64,000 nt of DNA. Source: an uncultured Aquimarina sp. Its GTDB lineage: Bacteria; Bacteroidota; Bacteroidia; Flavobacteriales; Flavobacteriaceae. The notes beneath the pieces were generated by a model that saw nothing but the letters and a program-made list of their open reading frames with translations, had not been told where the DNA came from and searched no databases. Where the stretch lies: the NCBI GenBank assembly GCA_947498595.1, contig CANMKX010000001.1, positions 124,001-188,000 of the forward strand, written 5' to 3'. How positions within the stretch are numbered: position 1 is the first letter of the stretch; the number at the start of each line of letters is the position of its first letter. Position numbers and translations under genes: made by a program. Positions 53,068-62,355 of this stretch are shown here, piece after piece.

Positions 53068-53994
53068 TTAATAAGTATCTAGATTTGAGTAATTAAATCT
53101 AAAATTATCTATTAGTACAGTTGTGTCAAACAATAAATACCCAACTAGCCATGATGCTTTTGCGGTGATGTGCGTGTTTAATTGTTCAGACATTAAAGTA
53201 TCTGGATGTACTTGAAATAAAATCTCATTAATACCAAGTATAAAAGCTTTTCTCTTAATTTTTTTTAAAGCTTTAAATAGAGTTGAAGCAGATGGGGCTT
53301 TAAAGATACCAACATGCATAATTGCTTCAATTTTGATCCAAAAAATACAATTATCGATTTTAATAAAAAAATGATTAGTCATTTTGTTTTTGTAAGTAAT
53401 AAATTCTGTATCAAATTTTTGATGAAATAAAGCTGTATCCGAAATATTTAATTGAGACAACCCTTCTGTGGATATTTTTTTTGAGTAAAAAAGAGAATAA
53501 AATGAATTATATCCAATTTTATTTAAAACCTTAGCCAAAGGAACTGTTTTTATAAAAAGATGATACCTATGCAGATTTACATATTCTTTCCAGTCTAGTT
53601 TCTTGGTACTATAATAAGTGTTTTCGCTATGAAAAGCATACACAAATTTTATAGCATGACTTTTCATGATTTCGTATGCTATCAAAGCAAGATTATAATG
53701 CAGGCCTTGACCTTGATATTCTTTCAAAGTAAAAGAATCACAAGCATGAGCAACATAAAAAGATTCTTTTTTTGAAGTGAATTTTTGCGGAATAGCACCA
53801 TAAAAAGCGACAGGTTTTTCTTTATAGAAAGCGATGCTACAAATATATTCAACACCCAGATAAGAAGTGTTATACTTGTTTTTTAAATACTCTATAGAAA
53901 CTTTTTTTTGAAAAACTTTCCAAAAAAGATCCTTAACAGCAGGTAAATCTTGTACTTCTAATTTTCTAAGGGTATAAATCTCTTTATATAGCAT
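53068..53994 (-). CDS. GNAT-type N-acyltransferase
   Basis: 308 residues. The GNAT core occupies the first ~150 residues: LRKLEVQDLPAVKDLFWKVF, AFYGAIPQKF, SFTLKEYQGQGLHYNLAL (acetyl-CoA pyrophosphate loop Q-x-x-G-x-G) and FVYAFHSENTYY. The second half is an additional alpha/beta region, perhaps a second degenerate acyltransferase fold. Its position next to the polysaccharide deacetylase suggests that a sugar N-acetyl group is removed and replaced by another acyl group (inference). Confidence 0.78.
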   Translation of the reverse strand: MLYKEIYTLRKLEVQDLPAVKDLFWKVFQKKVSIEYLKNKYNTSYLGVEYICSIAFYKEKPVAFYGAIPQKFTSKKESFYVAHACDSFTLKEYQGQGLHYNLALIAYEIMKSHAIKFVYAFHSENTYYSTKKLDWKEYVNLHRYHLFIKTVPLAKVLNKIGYNSFYSLFYSKKISTEGLSQLNISDTALFHQKFDTEFITYKNKMTNHFFIKIDNCIFWIKIEAIMHVGIFKAPSASTLFKALKKIKRKAFILGINEILFQVHPDTLMSEQLNTHITAKASWLVGYLLFDTTVLIDNFRFNYSNLDTY

Positions 53995-53997
53995 AAA

Positions 53998-54981
53998 TTA
54001 AAAATAAGAACCTTTTAGTAAACAAACAAGTTGGTATTCTAACGAAATATACGGATTGATAACAAAACGACTTTTTAAAGAATAATCCTTTTCATCCTTT
54101 TGATTCATATAATCAACTAAAAGAATTTTATTAAAGTCATTCTTTTTACAGAAATCGATAAGTTCTTGATTGTAATAGCCAAAAGGAAAAGCAAATTCGT
54201 CTATAGTAATATTACAATATGTTTCGAGTAAAGATTTACTGGACATGATTTCTAAAATAGCTTTATTTATTTTGATTGAAGATAAATTAACGTGCGTATG
54301 TGCATGAGAACCAATAGTAAAAAGTGGATTGTTTGCAATTTCCTTAATACAATGAGGAGGCATTAATTCCCAATAGTCAGTTAAAGTATTCTTGATCTGA
54401 GACCAATCTTTTTCAAAAAGACTAAAAATAGGTTGAATCTCAGTAAATGATAGTTTTTTACAGTAATTTTTTAAGGATATTCCGTTATATACAAATTCTT
54501 TTTTTTTGTTTTTTATATATAAATTACCATGAAATACTATTTCTTTTTTAGTAGTATAAAAGGAAACTAAATCAATAAAATCAGTCCATAGAAATGAATA
54601 TTTATCATGTATAGTTGTGATATAAAACGATGCGGGTACGTTATATTTTTTTAAAACAGGAATTGCATATTTATAATTGTTTAGATAGCCGTCATCAAAT
54701 GTTATAGCGATATTTAAGGTGTCTTTTTTAAATTTTTTTAGATAAAAATCTTCTAAAGAGATTACATTAAAATGTTTGGTTATATAAGTAATTAACGCTT
54801 CGAAATAATCTAGAGAAACAAATCGACTATTGTAACGTGTTTCTCCTTTTAAATCGATTCCGTGAAAAACTAAAACCTGCTCACCATATCGATTTCTTAG
54901 AAGGTGTTTTTTAAACCCTAAACGAAGCAGCGTTGTTTTGATAAGAAGCGTAATTTTATATTTAAGTTTAATTCGAAGCAT
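53998..54981 (-). CDS. Polysaccharide deacetylase (NodB-like, CE4)
   Basis: 327 residues. NodB motif 1 is NIAITFDDGYLNN (Asp-Asp), motif 2 is TIGSHAHTHVNL, the metal-binding H-x3-H, and FAFPFGYYNQEL is motif 3. LVFHGIDLKGETRYNSRFVSL precedes the fold. It should hydrolyse N-acetyl groups from amino sugars with a divalent metal. There is no signal peptide, only a basic N-terminus, so it probably acts in the cytoplasm on a lipid-linked or soluble intermediate rather than on secreted polymer. It lies 3 bases upstream of the GNAT gene. Confidence 0.88.
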   Translation of the reverse strand: MLRIKLKYKITLLIKTTLLRLGFKKHLLRNRYGEQVLVFHGIDLKGETRYNSRFVSLDYFEALITYITKHFNVISLEDFYLKKFKKDTLNIAITFDDGYLNNYKYAIPVLKKYNVPASFYITTIHDKYSFLWTDFIDLVSFYTTKKEIVFHGNLYIKNKKKEFVYNGISLKNYCKKLSFTEIQPIFSLFEKDWSQIKNTLTDYWELMPPHCIKEIANNPLFTIGSHAHTHVNLSSIKINKAILEIMSSKSLLETYCNITIDEFAFPFGYYNQELIDFCKKNDFNKILLVDYMNQKDEKDYSLKSRFVINPYISLEYQLVCLLKGSYF

Positions 54982-54986
54982 ATTTT

Positions 54987-56414
54987 CTATTTAGGACCTT
55001 GAATTTTGAGTAGTAACCAACCTTCAGAGGTTTTAAATAATGTTTTAAGTTTATACTCAGCTTGTATATGATTCCAATTGATCATTGGATTCTTGTTTTG
55101 CCATTGTTCTTCGAATTTTGATGGATTGAATAAAATTAAATCACCAGTATTAAAATGAGTATAAATGTTTAAATACATATTATGATATTCAAATAGTAAT
55201 TCTCTGACTTGTAGCGCAATATCGACATCAAAACTGTAAAGAACGTTATTTTGATAAGGATTCATTAGAATTATAATTTCTTTTTCAAAAGAAACCCTTT
55301 GAAATAATGGTTTTAATGAAATGTAGTTTAAGCATAATTGAATGAGAAAACATCCTGTAAGTAATAAATATCGATATCGAATTATAAGAGATATTGACAT
55401 TATCCTTAAAAATGCGGGATATAAAACAATCATAATTAAAGGAAACGATAACAATAAAAAACGCTTATTTTGAAATGGTATTCCTCCTAAAAATACCGCA
55501 TAGCATAAGATGGAGATATATAGTAAGCGTAACCATTTATTTTTTAAATCATTTTTCTTTAAAAAGAACAAAAATAATACCCCTATGAACAAATAAATGG
55601 GGTGAAAAAAATTAAAGAATATATATATGAAATTTATAAATGCGGTACGTTGATAACCGTCAGGAGTAACAAACTCATTACTAAAAATGTTTTTTAAATT
55701 CCAATCGACTAACCAACTATGTTGTAAGAAACCAGAAGGATTATTGCTTTTAATAAATAAATGAGGACTAATTAAAAGTAATGAAAAAAGAATGATCGGA
55801 ATTAAATGAATTATATGAGAACGATGTTTATACAATGTAAGCAATATTATAATAAACAAAGGAAATAATAATATCCCCGTTGCATATCTAGTCATTACAG
55901 CAGCAATAGCAAAACTTGAAGTAAAGTATAAGCACTTTATTTTTTTATTCTTAAGATAGCAAATCCCATGAAAAAAGGAGATTAAAAAAAAACAAGCACT
56001 AAGCATATCGCTCATAATACTTGTTCCAATTTTAATTACATAAGGAGAAAAGATAAAGAATAATATGATATAATAATAAGAATATTGGTCACTTTGATAT
56101 AAGAAATGTATTGTTTTTTTGAGATAGACTGCAATAATAGCTATCATAGAGATGCTTAATAATTGTAAAACTAGAATTTCATGACCAGTAATAAAACTAA
56201 TTATACTACCGATTAAGGGATAATATAAAGGCCAAAAATAATCACCTGGATACATTCCTTCATGATAAAAAGTCAACAATGCTCTAGTATATCTTAGATA
56301 TTCATAAGAGTCTTGACCATAAAGACCATCAAATCCGAAACTTCTGAATATGATAATAAAAAAGAAGGGGAAAAGGATAAAAATAAAATCAGATTGAAGT
56401 ATTTTTTTTATCAT
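54987..56414 (-). CDS. GT39-like GT-C membrane glycosyltransferase
   Basis: 475 residues with about ten membrane helices. The first periplasmic loop reads FGFDGLYGQDSYEYLRYTRAL, with the acidic Asp-x-Tyr-Glu signature of GT-C/PMT-type enzymes, then GDYFWPLYYPLIGS. A soluble region of about 95 residues ends the protein (IILMNPYQNNVLYSFDVDIALQVREL...). It would use a polyprenyl-phosphosugar; no Alg5-like enzyme lies inside this operon, so donors might come from the enzymes encoded in the 15-32 kb locus (inference). Confidence 0.8.
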   Translation of the reverse strand: MIKKILQSDFIFILFPFFFIIIFRSFGFDGLYGQDSYEYLRYTRALLTFYHEGMYPGDYFWPLYYPLIGSIISFITGHEILVLQLLSISMIAIIAVYLKKTIHFLYQSDQYSYYYIILFFIFSPYVIKIGTSIMSDMLSACFFLISFFHGICYLKNKKIKCLYFTSSFAIAAVMTRYATGILLFPLFIIILLTLYKHRSHIIHLIPIILFSLLLISPHLFIKSNNPSGFLQHSWLVDWNLKNIFSNEFVTPDGYQRTAFINFIYIFFNFFHPIYLFIGVLFLFFLKKNDLKNKWLRLLYISILCYAVFLGGIPFQNKRFLLLSFPLIMIVLYPAFLRIMSISLIIRYRYLLLTGCFLIQLCLNYISLKPLFQRVSFEKEIIILMNPYQNNVLYSFDVDIALQVRELLFEYHNMYLNIYTHFNTGDLILFNPSKFEEQWQNKNPMINWNHIQAEYKLKTLFKTSEGWLLLKIQGPK

Positions 56415-56497
56415 TAAAATTGATATTTAATAGAATTAAAACTAATTATTCTTGAAAATAATAAATTTTTAGGAGTATGAACTAAATCTATTAATCT

Positions 56498-57604
56498 TTA
56501 GTTAGTAATAGATTTATAAGTAGGATTAACAAGTAGAGTGCTTACGTGTTCAGCACCTAATTCATTGAAATGCATTCCGTCATAAAAATTAATAAAGCTT
56601 TTATCGATTGTACCCTCAAGATCGAATAACGTTATATTATTATTTTGATGAAGCAATTTTAACTGATGATTATATAGTGACATAGAATTTTTTAAAATGG
56701 TAGGAGAAAAATAAGATTGGCCTTTTTGAGAATAAGACCCATTCGCTCCTAACCATAAAGATTGCTGCTCTGAAACTGTCATGTTATCTTTCCATAAATA
56801 AGGCTGTGTTAAAAAGAGTGTTTTTATTTGTCGTTTTTTACACAGGTGTTGTAATTGAAGAGCATTTTTTTTAAATAAATCTACAGAATTGATAATAGAA
56901 ATAGGAGTAGTTATTAAATTTGGAGTTGTTAAGCGATATTGTCTAAAGGTATCAATGTTTTGATTACTATAAACTAATGAGCGTTGTTTTTGGGGATAGA
57001 ATAGAGATGTTTTTTTAGATAATAGTTGAGTAGATCTAAATCGAGAAAGAGATAGTTTTTTGGAATTAGGAAAGTAAGCAAAAGTAGTTGAAAGAATATT
57101 ATTCTCGCTTGGTATTATAATATTTGGATAATATTTTAAAGCATGTAACATATCATTAATTCCTATTAAAAAAATAACTAAATCTATTTTAGGAAACTGC
57201 TCTATTTGATATTCTAATTGTGCTATATGATGATAACTATTTAAACCACTTTTACCAAGATTACCTACCCATATTTTTTGACCAGTTTTTGAAGCTAATT
57301 TTTTTTGAAGTAAGAAGGGCCAAGTTTCATCTTCGTTGAGATAAAAACATTCTGTGGTACTTCCTCCTATAGTAAGAATATGATAAGTCGCATCAGCATC
57401 ATAGGAAGAACCTCTATATCCATTACTATTCACGATAAACTGAGTAGTATCACTAATACCTTTAAAACTTGTAGAGTCAACATTAAAGGTATAAATAGTA
57501 TTAGGCCTAAAAAGAGCAAAAGGCATAGAAAATAAAGAAAGCGTGATCTCTAAGATAAATGAAGAAATCAAAGCTATTAATAATATTTGACGAAAAAGCT
57601 TCAT
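56498..57604 (-). CDS. SGNH/GDSL-type hydrolase with N-terminal anchor
   Basis: 368 residues. One N-terminal helix (about 6-28) is followed by an SGNH domain: block I LTIGGSTTECF (Ser82), block II NLGKSGLNSYH, block III FLIGINDML, and block V FYDGMHFNELGAEH (Asp342, His345). Likely an extracytoplasmic carbohydrate O-acylesterase or acyltransferase. It is not close in sequence to the SGNH protein at 42844. It is the first gene of the ten-gene operon, 83 bases before the next gene. Confidence 0.85.
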   Translation of the reverse strand: MKLFRQILLIALISSFILEITLSLFSMPFALFRPNTIYTFNVDSTSFKGISDTTQFIVNSNGYRGSSYDADATYHILTIGGSTTECFYLNEDETWPFLLQKKLASKTGQKIWVGNLGKSGLNSYHHIAQLEYQIEQFPKIDLVIFLIGINDMLHALKYYPNIIIPSENNILSTTFAYFPNSKKLSLSRFRSTQLLSKKTSLFYPQKQRSLVYSNQNIDTFRQYRLTTPNLITTPISIINSVDLFKKNALQLQHLCKKRQIKTLFLTQPYLWKDNMTVSEQQSLWLGANGSYSQKGQSYFSPTILKNSMSLYNHQLKLLHQNNNITLFDLEGTIDKSFINFYDGMHFNELGAEHVSTLLVNPTYKSITN

Positions 57605-57956
57605 GATAGTTTAGTAATTAAATGTATGTAGTTGATCTATATAAATATTTTGTTTTGAGTCATGCCCTTCAAAATAAAATATGAAAGAAATAGATAAAGT
57701 AAGAAACTGTATTAAGGCTTATTTTTTATAGACACACTTAAACATATAATTAAGTAAGAGCTTTGATAATTTAAAAAAGCTTCTTTTAATAGATTTTTAT
57801 ATTGATAGAAGAATACTGTTTGTGATAATATATTTTTACTTAATGTATTCATATGTAAACGTAATATATTTAAGTTTCCAATAGAAAAGAAAATGATTGA
57901 TATGTTCTTCAGAAAACAGGAACTATCATAAATAAATCTCTTTTATTATTATGATA
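57605..57956. other. 352-base intergenic region between the two - strand operons
   Basis: No credible gene: the longest frames are about 20 codons. It holds the promoter at 57642-57673 and one weak hairpin (AGCTTT 57759-57764 with AAAGCT 57776-57781) that may terminate the upstream operon ending at 57957. Confidence 0.5.
57642..57673 (-). promoter_or_regulatory. Probable promoter of the ten-gene operon
   Basis: On the - strand TTTG (57673-57670), 20-base spacer, AATATTTA (57649-57642), 38 bases before the ATG at 57604. One mismatch to TAnnTTTA. Confidence 0.38.
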
Positions 57957-58721
57957 TCAATTGTCTCTTGTATAGCATAACCACATAAAAGGGCTATCTT
58001 TTTTACTCAATAATTTATTGATAATACTTTTTGTAGGTTTATATAAAATTTTAAAATCTTTTATATTTTCAAAAGAATGATGAAAATAGTGAGAAGCCAT
58101 TTCAGGAAATCCTAGTTGCGTATAATAATCAAGTGTACGTCGTTTGGCTGATACAATTTGTCCTTTATTGTAAAATGGGCTATCAATAATATGAATTTCA
58201 CCATGAGGTTTTAAAAAAGATTTAAGAGTAGTAATTAATAAATCAAGATCAGAAAAATATTGAATACAGCCATTAAGAGTAATACAATCAAATTGTTTTT
58301 TAAAAGTATTAATTTTAAAAATATCTCCATAAGCAAATATGAGATTTTGCTGACTGAATATTTCGGTAGCTTGGTAAAGTTCATCAACATTGACATCGAG
58401 TCCTATAATTTGATGTTGAGGAGAAATAGTAGCTAATAAATTTGAAAACCAACCATTGCCACAACCAATATCTAGGATGTTTAATGGAGTTTTTTTACGA
58501 TTTAAATATTCAGTAAATCGTGTGGTAGATTTTTGTCGCAATTCCCATTCAGATACATGAGGAGAAAAAGTATCTAAGTAAGGTAATGATTGTATTTGTT
58601 TAGCAGAAAGAATGCGTTGTTCTTTTGTCCGCACAGCTATATATAAATCTGAAAAGTTAGACTGAATCTCGGTTAGAAAATGAACCTTGTTTTTGGTATA
58701 TAAACTATTTAATGGTATCAA
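57957..58721 (-). CDS. Class I SAM methyltransferase, couplet 1
   Basis: 254 residues. SAM motif I is NILDIGCGNGWFSNLL (81-96), followed by IIGLDVNVDELYQA and FDCITLNGCIQYFSDL (post-motif segments of the small-molecule methyltransferase type). An N-terminal helical region of about 75 residues precedes the fold. It overlaps the upstream radical SAM gene by 4 bases, forming a translationally coupled pair. Substrate unknown; last gene of the five-gene operon. Confidence 0.87.
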   Translation of the reverse strand: MIPLNSLYTKNKVHFLTEIQSNFSDLYIAVRTKEQRILSAKQIQSLPYLDTFSPHVSEWELRQKSTTRFTEYLNRKKTPLNILDIGCGNGWFSNLLATISPQHQIIGLDVNVDELYQATEIFSQQNLIFAYGDIFKINTFKKQFDCITLNGCIQYFSDLDLLITTLKSFLKPHGEIHIIDSPFYNKGQIVSAKRRTLDYYTQLGFPEMASHYFHHSFENIKDFKILYKPTKSIINKLLSKKDSPFMWLCYTRDN

Positions 58722-60106
58722 TACTTATAGAATTTCATTCCAGTATTTGCTAGAATAGATTTAGTTTTTAGTTTAAAAGAAAGCCAAGAATTCTTTCGTT
58801 GACCTTTGATGATTTCTTTATGGAAATTTACTTCATTTACAATGCGTTTTACGGCATAAGTATAGAATTTACGATTATAAGTTCGTTTAAAATCGATATC
58901 ACGATCAGTAGAAGTTTCCCAATTAGGCTCTATAGTAATTTGATCTTGTATTTCATTATACAAAGAAGTACCTTTTATAGGATAAGCTACTGTAATAGTG
59001 AAATGAGTTGGGTTTGCTGCTTTGAGATAAGTGATTGTATTTTTGATATCTTTTTCGTCTTCTCCAGGATAACCAACCATAATAAAAGTCCCCGTTTCTA
59101 TACCCAAAGCATTAGTTTTTTGAATAGCTTCTTTTACGGTATCAACATTAACTCGTCTATCCATAGCGTCAATGATTTTTTGAGAGCCACTTTCTGCACC
59201 AATCCAAATTCTAAAACATCCAATTTCTTTGAGAAGTTGTAAAACTTCATCATTTAATCGTTCAGCTCTCGTAATACATTCAAAAGGAATTATAGCATTT
59301 TGACTAAGAACTTCTTTATGAAAATTTTTAAGCCATTTATGACTCACTGTGAAAACATCATCAACAAACCATATACTATCAGGTTGGTAAGTTTGTTTAA
59401 GCATTAATAATTCTGAAGCAACAAGATGAGCAGGTCTCCTTCTATAACTTTGTCCATAAACGGCAGTACTACACCATTTACATGTATAAGGACAACCGCG
59501 TTGTGTGCTAACAGTCATAGAACTTTTTCCGTGATATGTTTTCCAAGTATTTAAATATTTATCAATAGGAACAGCAGCTCTATTAGGTAAAGGAAGTGAT
59601 GCTAAATCTTTAATTTTTGATCTAGGAGGAGTTTTTATTACCTTTTTACCTTCAATAAAAGAGATTCCGTTGATGAGATGGAAAGAAGTCTGTTGTATAA
59701 TAGCAAGATATAATTCATAAATAGTCTGTTCTCCTTCACCTATTACTAAAAAATCAGCACCAGAATTTAAGTAATTAGAGGTGTTATAAGTTACGTCAGG
59801 ACCTCCCAAAACAATTTTAGGAAAACCATAACGAGTTTCTGATTTTAAAACCTTCATTAATTTGATGACATTTATCTTAGTCATCAAATTAGTATATATA
59901 GCAACGACCTTAGGTTGTTTTTCTTGAATATAAATGAGTTGTTCTTCAAAGCTATAAAAAGTAGAATCATATAAAGAGTTATCGATCTGATGTTGTTTTA
60001 AATAAGCAGAAATATATAATAGACCCAATGGAACATAAGGCCTCATAATAGATTGTTCCTTTTGATCTTCGTAAAGATAATAGGCATGGGTTAAAAGTAT
60101 ACTCAT
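58718..60106 (-). CDS. B12-binding-type radical SAM protein B
   Basis: 462 residues. The N-terminal cobalamin-like domain (VPLGLLYISAYLKQ, KIVLGGPDVTYNTSNYLNSGADFLVIGEGEQTI) lacks the DxHxxG histidine. The radical SAM cluster is Cys205, Cys209 and Cys212 in RGCPYTCKWC. CFRIWIGAESGSQKIIDAMDRR and GTFIMVGYPGEDEKD are BchE-like. It is a close paralogue of the protein at 60878 (RGCPYxCxWCxxxxYG, IWFVDDVF/FWMCDDIF, GAESGSQxIxDAMD). It overlaps methyltransferases on both sides by 4 bases each. Possible chemistry is C-methylation, ring closure or desaturation. Confidence 0.88.
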   Translation of the reverse strand: MSILLTHAYYLYEDQKEQSIMRPYVPLGLLYISAYLKQHQIDNSLYDSTFYSFEEQLIYIQEKQPKVVAIYTNLMTKINVIKLMKVLKSETRYGFPKIVLGGPDVTYNTSNYLNSGADFLVIGEGEQTIYELYLAIIQQTSFHLINGISFIEGKKVIKTPPRSKIKDLASLPLPNRAAVPIDKYLNTWKTYHGKSSMTVSTQRGCPYTCKWCSTAVYGQSYRRRPAHLVASELLMLKQTYQPDSIWFVDDVFTVSHKWLKNFHKEVLSQNAIIPFECITRAERLNDEVLQLLKEIGCFRIWIGAESGSQKIIDAMDRRVNVDTVKEAIQKTNALGIETGTFIMVGYPGEDEKDIKNTITYLKAANPTHFTITVAYPIKGTSLYNEIQDQITIEPNWETSTDRDIDFKRTYNRKFYTYAVKRIVNEVNFHKEIIKGQRKNSWLSFKLKTKSILANTGMKFYKY

Positions 60107-60885
60107 TTCTTTTGTAATTCGATTAAAAAGTGATCAGCATATTTTGCTAAACTTGGATTTTTTAAGTATTGATCTAAGTTTTTGAATATAGTTAAAAGCG
60201 GTTTTGATGCAATAAAAGAAGATTCTAAATAGGAGGGAGGAATAAATAAACCTATAGGCCTGATTTGATTTACGACATAATATTTTTTAGCAAAAGAACA
60301 AATATCCACAGGATTATAATACCATGTAGGAACTTGAATGCCGTCAACATTTGCTAATACAGCTTGAGTCGTATTTCTACGAGTTGCTTTTTGAAAATCT
60401 CTTTTAATAGAAAAATAAAAACGTTCCCACAAGCAATACTTAGGCATAATGATAAAAATTAATTTTCCGTTAGGAGTTAATAATTCAGTAGTTGTATCAA
60501 TAAAAGCTTTAAATTGAGATGAATTAAGACAATTTAATCCTCCAAAATTTGAAAATATTAAATCAAATTTAGTAGAGAAAGAATGTATTGAAAGTTGATT
60601 GATATCTAAAGTTTTAAACAATAATTCTTTAGGATGCTTTTTAGTATTGGCTATAGCAATCATTTTTTCTGAAATATCTGTAGCTATAATTTTGTGCCCT
60701 TTTTGAGCGAATTTTATAGCATCTTCACCAGTCCCACAGTTAAGCTCAAGTATAGAAAATTGTTGTGATGGGGTAAATATTGAATGTAAATAAGAATAAA
60801 CTAATTCACGTTGAGCTTTACCAATTCTTGAGTTCGTAAAAACATCGTCATAGTGTGTCGCTGCGGTATCAAAATCATTAAACAT
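60103..60885 (-). CDS. Class I SAM methyltransferase, couplet 2
   Basis: 260 residues. Motif I is ILELNCGTGEDAIKFA (45-60), an unusual Asn instead of Gly in the usual GCGTG context, then IIATDISEKMIAIA and FDLIFSNFGGLNCL. The N-terminus (FDTAATHYDDVFTNS) is of UbiE/small-molecule type. The C-terminal part (VPTWYYNPVDICSFAKKYYVV) is typical of cap-region methyltransferases. It overlaps radical SAM protein B by 4 bases and C by 8. Only remotely similar to the couplet 1 methyltransferase, so the couplets did not arise by a recent simple duplication of both genes. Confidence 0.87.
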   Translation of the reverse strand: MFNDFDTAATHYDDVFTNSRIGKAQRELVYSYLHSIFTPSQQFSILELNCGTGEDAIKFAQKGHKIIATDISEKMIAIANTKKHPKELLFKTLDINQLSIHSFSTKFDLIFSNFGGLNCLNSSQFKAFIDTTTELLTPNGKLIFIIMPKYCLWERFYFSIKRDFQKATRRNTTQAVLANVDGIQVPTWYYNPVDICSFAKKYYVVNQIRPIGLFIPPSYLESSFIASKPLLTIFKNLDQYLKNPSLAKYADHFLIELQKK

Positions 60886-62347
60886 TTGTATGCTCCATAT
60901 TTTTAAGTTGGATATTATCTATAAATGCAGAAGGAATATAATACCCTAATAATAATATAGATCTTAATTCACTTTTATCAATTGATGAAGGATGTTTAAA
61001 TAGTTTTTTTAAATTTTGTAAAGCTTGACTTTTACGATACTCTTTATGAACATAGCGATGTAACTTTTTATAAAAACTAGAATTAAAACTGCCTTTAAAA
61101 AGCATTGCAAGGTCATCAGAATCTGTCCAGTTAGCTTTCAGTTTTAAGTCGTCTTTTACTTTTTCATAAAATTTTGTGCCAGGTAGCGGATAAGAAACAG
61201 ATATACCAATATTATCAGGAACTAATTCCTTGATCATTTGTATTGTTTTTACGATATCTTCTTTCGTCTCATTTAAATAACCAAACTGTATAAAAAAGGC
61301 AACATTTATATTTTTCTCTTTTAATAATTTTGTAGCATCATAAATTTGAGCAACAGAAGTTCCTTTATCCATAGCATCAAGAATGGTTTGAGAACCACTT
61401 TCGGCACCGACCCAAACTTCTTCTAAACCACTTTCTGCAAGTGCATCAATAGTATCTTCCTTTAATAATAAATCAACACGACTTTGGATATAGTACGAAA
61501 TATCTAAAGATCTTTTTTTGAGCTCTACATTAAACTCTTGAACCCAATTAGGTTTTAAACCAAAAATATCATCGCACATCCAGAAACGATGAACATTAAA
61601 AGTAGTTGCTAAATATTGGATATGATCAGCAATATATGCAGGAGAATGTGAGTTGTATCGATTCCCGTAAATAGGCTTGGCACACCAATTACATTTATAT
61701 GGACAACCTCTAGTTGTTGCGAGATTGAGTGTGAAAGGATGTTTACCTTGTTTCCAAATAGATTTGTAAGCATCAATGTCAACTAAGTCCCAAGCTGGTA
61801 AAGGCAATTGATCGAGGTCATGTAAAACTGGCCGCTTAGGAGTTTTAACAATAGCATTGTTTTTTTTGTATACGATTCCAGAAATGAGAGAAATATCATC
61901 AGAGACAGATAGGGTATCTACTAAAGTTTTGAGTGTGATTTCTCCTTCTCCTTGAATAATTATATCTGCACCAGCATCTAAGTATTTTTCATAATGATCA
62001 GTAGCATCAGAACTAGATACTATAATATGACAATTTTGTTTTTTCGCTATTTTAATCATTTCAAAAGCAGCTTCTCTCATGGCTGTTAAGCACATTTTTG
62101 TGAGATAATTAAAACCATCATCATAAAGAACAAAAAAACGAGGTGTCTGTTGTTCTAATAGCGGTTGGATCAAAAAAGGGTCTTCTATAAGATTGGTATC
62201 AAAAACATCAACTGTATAACCAGCCTCTCTCAAAAATGAAGTAGCATACAGGGTTCCTAGAGGAGGATATGGAGTTTTATTCTTCCATTGTTTTGGGTCA
62301 AAAGAATAATAGTATGAATGTGAAAAAAGAACATCTACAGCAGTCAT
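60878..62347 (-). CDS. B12-binding-type radical SAM protein C
   Basis: 489 residues. N-terminal domain with YPPLGTLYATSFLREAGY and GADIIIQGEGEITLK, again without a cobalamin-ligating DxHxxG. Cluster cysteines are Cys215, Cys219 and Cys222 in RGCPYKCNWC. LEEVWVGAESGSQTILDAMDKG and NVAFFIQFGYLNETKED are core strands. A C-terminal helical tail (about 410-489) resembles that of protein B. It lies 8 bases downstream of the nucleotidyltransferase gene and couples to the methyltransferase by an 8-base overlap. Confidence 0.88.
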   Translation of the reverse strand: MTAVDVLFSHSYYYSFDPKQWKNKTPYPPLGTLYATSFLREAGYTVDVFDTNLIEDPFLIQPLLEQQTPRFFVLYDDGFNYLTKMCLTAMREAAFEMIKIAKKQNCHIIVSSSDATDHYEKYLDAGADIIIQGEGEITLKTLVDTLSVSDDISLISGIVYKKNNAIVKTPKRPVLHDLDQLPLPAWDLVDIDAYKSIWKQGKHPFTLNLATTRGCPYKCNWCAKPIYGNRYNSHSPAYIADHIQYLATTFNVHRFWMCDDIFGLKPNWVQEFNVELKKRSLDISYYIQSRVDLLLKEDTIDALAESGLEEVWVGAESGSQTILDAMDKGTSVAQIYDATKLLKEKNINVAFFIQFGYLNETKEDIVKTIQMIKELVPDNIGISVSYPLPGTKFYEKVKDDLKLKANWTDSDDLAMLFKGSFNSSFYKKLHRYVHKEYRKSQALQNLKKLFKHPSSIDKSELRSILLLGYYIPSAFIDNIQLKNMEHTNV

Positions 62348-62355
62348 ATAATAAT

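Noticed and set aside
57605-57956. Short frame MKEIDKVRNCIKAYFL on the + strand, resembling the start of a carrier protein
   Set aside because: It stops after 16 codons and no continuation is found in other frames; treated as chance.
58799-59242. 147-codon open frame on the + strand
   Set aside because: It lies entirely antisense to the radical SAM B gene, whose motifs and overlaps are decisive; its translation is Phe/Ile/Ser-rich low-complexity typical of a reverse-frame shadow.
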